Shown here piece by piece: positions 23,427 through 24,656 of a stretch of 24,656 nt of DNA (the first letter of the stretch is position 1; every line of letters begins with the position of its first letter). Source of the stretch: PALSA-660 sp036508875 (GTDB lineage Bacteria > Actinomycetota > Coriobacteriia > Anaerosomatales > PALSA-660). The notes under the pieces were generated by a model that did no database searches, was not told where the DNA came from, and was given only the letters and a program-made list of their open reading frames with translations. The translations under genes were made by a program, and so were the position numbers. The stretch spans positions 1 to 24,656 of the forward strand of contig DATCGP010000005.1 in the NCBI GenBank assembly GCA_036508875.1, given 5' to 3'.

Positions 23427-24656
23427 GCCCCTTCCTTGATGCCGGACTCGCCGGCGCCCAGCACGACAGACCTCGTAGCGAACCTGAAGGGCTTGAGCGG
23501 GCGCCCGCCCCCTTCGTAGAACTTCGAGAAGAACTCGACGAACTGCAGGCGCGCGGGGTGCACGAACGCGCCCAATAGGTTGATGATGACGTTGAACACG
23601 TGGCCGACGACGAAGATGGAGATCGCCGAAGCGAGCGCGACCACAGCCCAGACGTAGCCCATGCCGCCGGAACCCCACAGCGCCCCGACAGGTTCCCACA
23701 CCATCTTGGCCAACACGTTGAACACCATGCCGACGAGCGCCCCCGACAGTCCGAGCGCCGCGAGCCGGGTGTAGGAGAGGGTGTCTCCGAGGAACGCGGA
23801 CATGCCGTAGACGGCGTAGACACCGCCGAGGAACGAGACGACCGACTTCCGCACCGTCTTGGAGGCGAACAATCCCACGAGCGTCAGCGCTCCGAGTGCC
23901 CATAGGAGGAACGCGGGGCCGCCGAAGGCCAGCGAGACGACCCAGGCGAGCATCGACGCGATCCACACCCAACCGAACGCGCGGTCCCATAGCGGCCGTT
24001 CGGCGTCGCCGAGAGCGGCCTCGATCGTCCGCCCCTGCATGAGCATCGTGCCGAGCAGGCCGATCACCAGCGCCGCCTGCCCGAGCACGGCGTTGCCGGC
24101 CGCGTAGCCCCACGCGCACACACCGATCATCGCGAACAGGAAGATCGTCGACATCTGCTCGAAGATGGCGGCGGCGGGGTCGCCTTTGCGCCATGTATCG
24201 TAGGCCGCGACGCCGACGCCGAAGAAGACCTGCGTGATGCCGAGCCCGATCGCGATCAGCAGGAACGTCTGGAGCTGGGCGAGCGGGTCGAGCACCTGCA
24301 GAGCGCGTAGGAAGCCAGGCAGAACGGACACGTCGAGGGCGAAGTACGACGCGAACAGCACGCCGACCACCATCGCGCCGGCACCGCCGATCATCATGAG
24401 GTCCATGAACCGCTTCACGCCCGGCGCGACGTCGAGCTTCGTCTTGATCAGCCACGAACCGAGGATCAGCATCGCGCCGTAGCCGACGTCACTGATGCAG
24501 ATCGCGAAGAACAGGAGGAAGAACGGCGCGAGCAGGGGCGTCGGGTCGATCTCCCGATAGCCCGGCCGACCATAGAGGTCGGTCAGGACCTCGAACGGCT
24601 TGAGCCACTTCGCGTTGTTGAGCTCGACCGGCGGGTCCTCGTCCTCCGTGGGCTCG
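23423..24656 (-). CDS. atpI: V/A-type ATPase subunit I (a-like stator), 5' end outside the window
   Basis: The frame is open to the window edge, so about 411 C-terminal residues are visible and the cytoplasmic N-terminal arm is missing. The visible start of the membrane part reads GYREIDPTPLLAPFFLLFFAICISDVGYG, the universal subunit I/a signature entering the first helix. At least seven further hydrophobic helices follow, including the segment DTLSYTRLAALGLSGALVGMVFN with the buried Arg that faces the rotor carboxylate, and GHVFNVIINLLGAFVHPARLQFVEFFSKFYEGGGRPLKPF at the end. It forms the ion half-channels against subunit K. Confidence 0.96.
   Translation of the reverse strand, partial: EPTEDEDPPVELNNAKWLKPFEVLTDLYGRPGYREIDPTPLLAPFFLLFFAICISDVGYGAMLILGSWLIKTKLDVAPGVKRFMDLMMIGGAGAMVVGVLFASYFALDVSVLPGFLRALQVLDPLAQLQTFLLIAIGLGITQVFFGVGVAAYDTWRKGDPAAAIFEQMSTIFLFAMIGVCAWGYAAGNAVLGQAALVIGLLGTMLMQGRTIEAALGDAERPLWDRAFGWVWIASMLAWVVSLAFGGPAFLLWALGALTLVGLFASKTVRKSVVSFLGGVYAVYGMSAFLGDTLSYTRLAALGLSGALVGMVFNVLAKMVWEPVGALWGSGGMGYVWAVVALASAISIFVVGHVFNVIINLLGAFVHPARLQFVEFFSKFYEGGGRPLKPFRFATRSVVLGAGESGIKEGA

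Overview
The window is high-GC DNA with tightly packed genes. Many genes start with GTG and many neighbours are coupled by 4-bp GTGA or ATGA overlaps. A complete-looking V/A-type ATPase operon, an H+-pyrophosphatase and a NarL-type two-component system in this base composition suggest a high-GC Gram-positive. My inference is Actinomycetota, perhaps an anaerobic Coriobacteriia-like lineage; no rRNA is present to confirm this.

Region 1 (1-5400) is an accessory region. The 3' part of a tyrosine recombinase gene (2-958) ends about 150 bp from the 3' end of an initiator tRNA-fMet (1112-1188, minus), so the tRNA is the probable attachment site of an element that continues off the left edge. Beyond the tRNA, all on the minus strand, lie a HEPN/MNT toxin-antitoxin pair in which the nucleotidyltransferase carries an N-terminal winged-helix domain, a solitary GSU2403-like nucleotidyltransferase-fold protein transcribed from a promoter buried in a 14-10-14 palindrome, and an AbrB-type antitoxin with a Doc (Fic-fold) toxin. 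A striking array of three alternating 7-bp operator half-sites (4312-4340) has no obvious regulator. A second, complete tyrosine recombinase (4451-5395, plus) closes the region.

Region 2 (5705-11421, minus) is one functional unit: a sensor histidine kinase, a LuxR/NarL response regulator, a 105-residue single-span membrane protein, a membrane fusion protein, an ABC ATPase and a MacB/FtsX-type permease. It is probably a stress- or peptide-responsive efflux system controlled by its own two-component system.

Region 3 (11600-16692, plus) holds tldD and tldE, which overlap by 4 bp and encode a metalloprotease pair, and then a K+-independent type H+-translocating pyrophosphatase.

Region 4 (16990-24656, minus) is the V/A-type ATPase operon in transcription order I (5' truncated by the window edge), K, E, C, F, A, B, an unassigned 62-residue two-helix membrane protein, and D. 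It ends at a perfect 17-bp-stem terminator. The K subunit keeps every residue equivalent to the Na+ ligands of the Enterococcus hirae rotor ring, so this enzyme may be Na+-coupled while the adjacent pyrophosphatase pumps protons.

The points most worth following are the two-helix protein inside the ATPase operon, the predicted Na+/H+ split between the two pumps, the orphan half-site array, and the palindrome-buried promoter of the lone nucleotidyltransferase.
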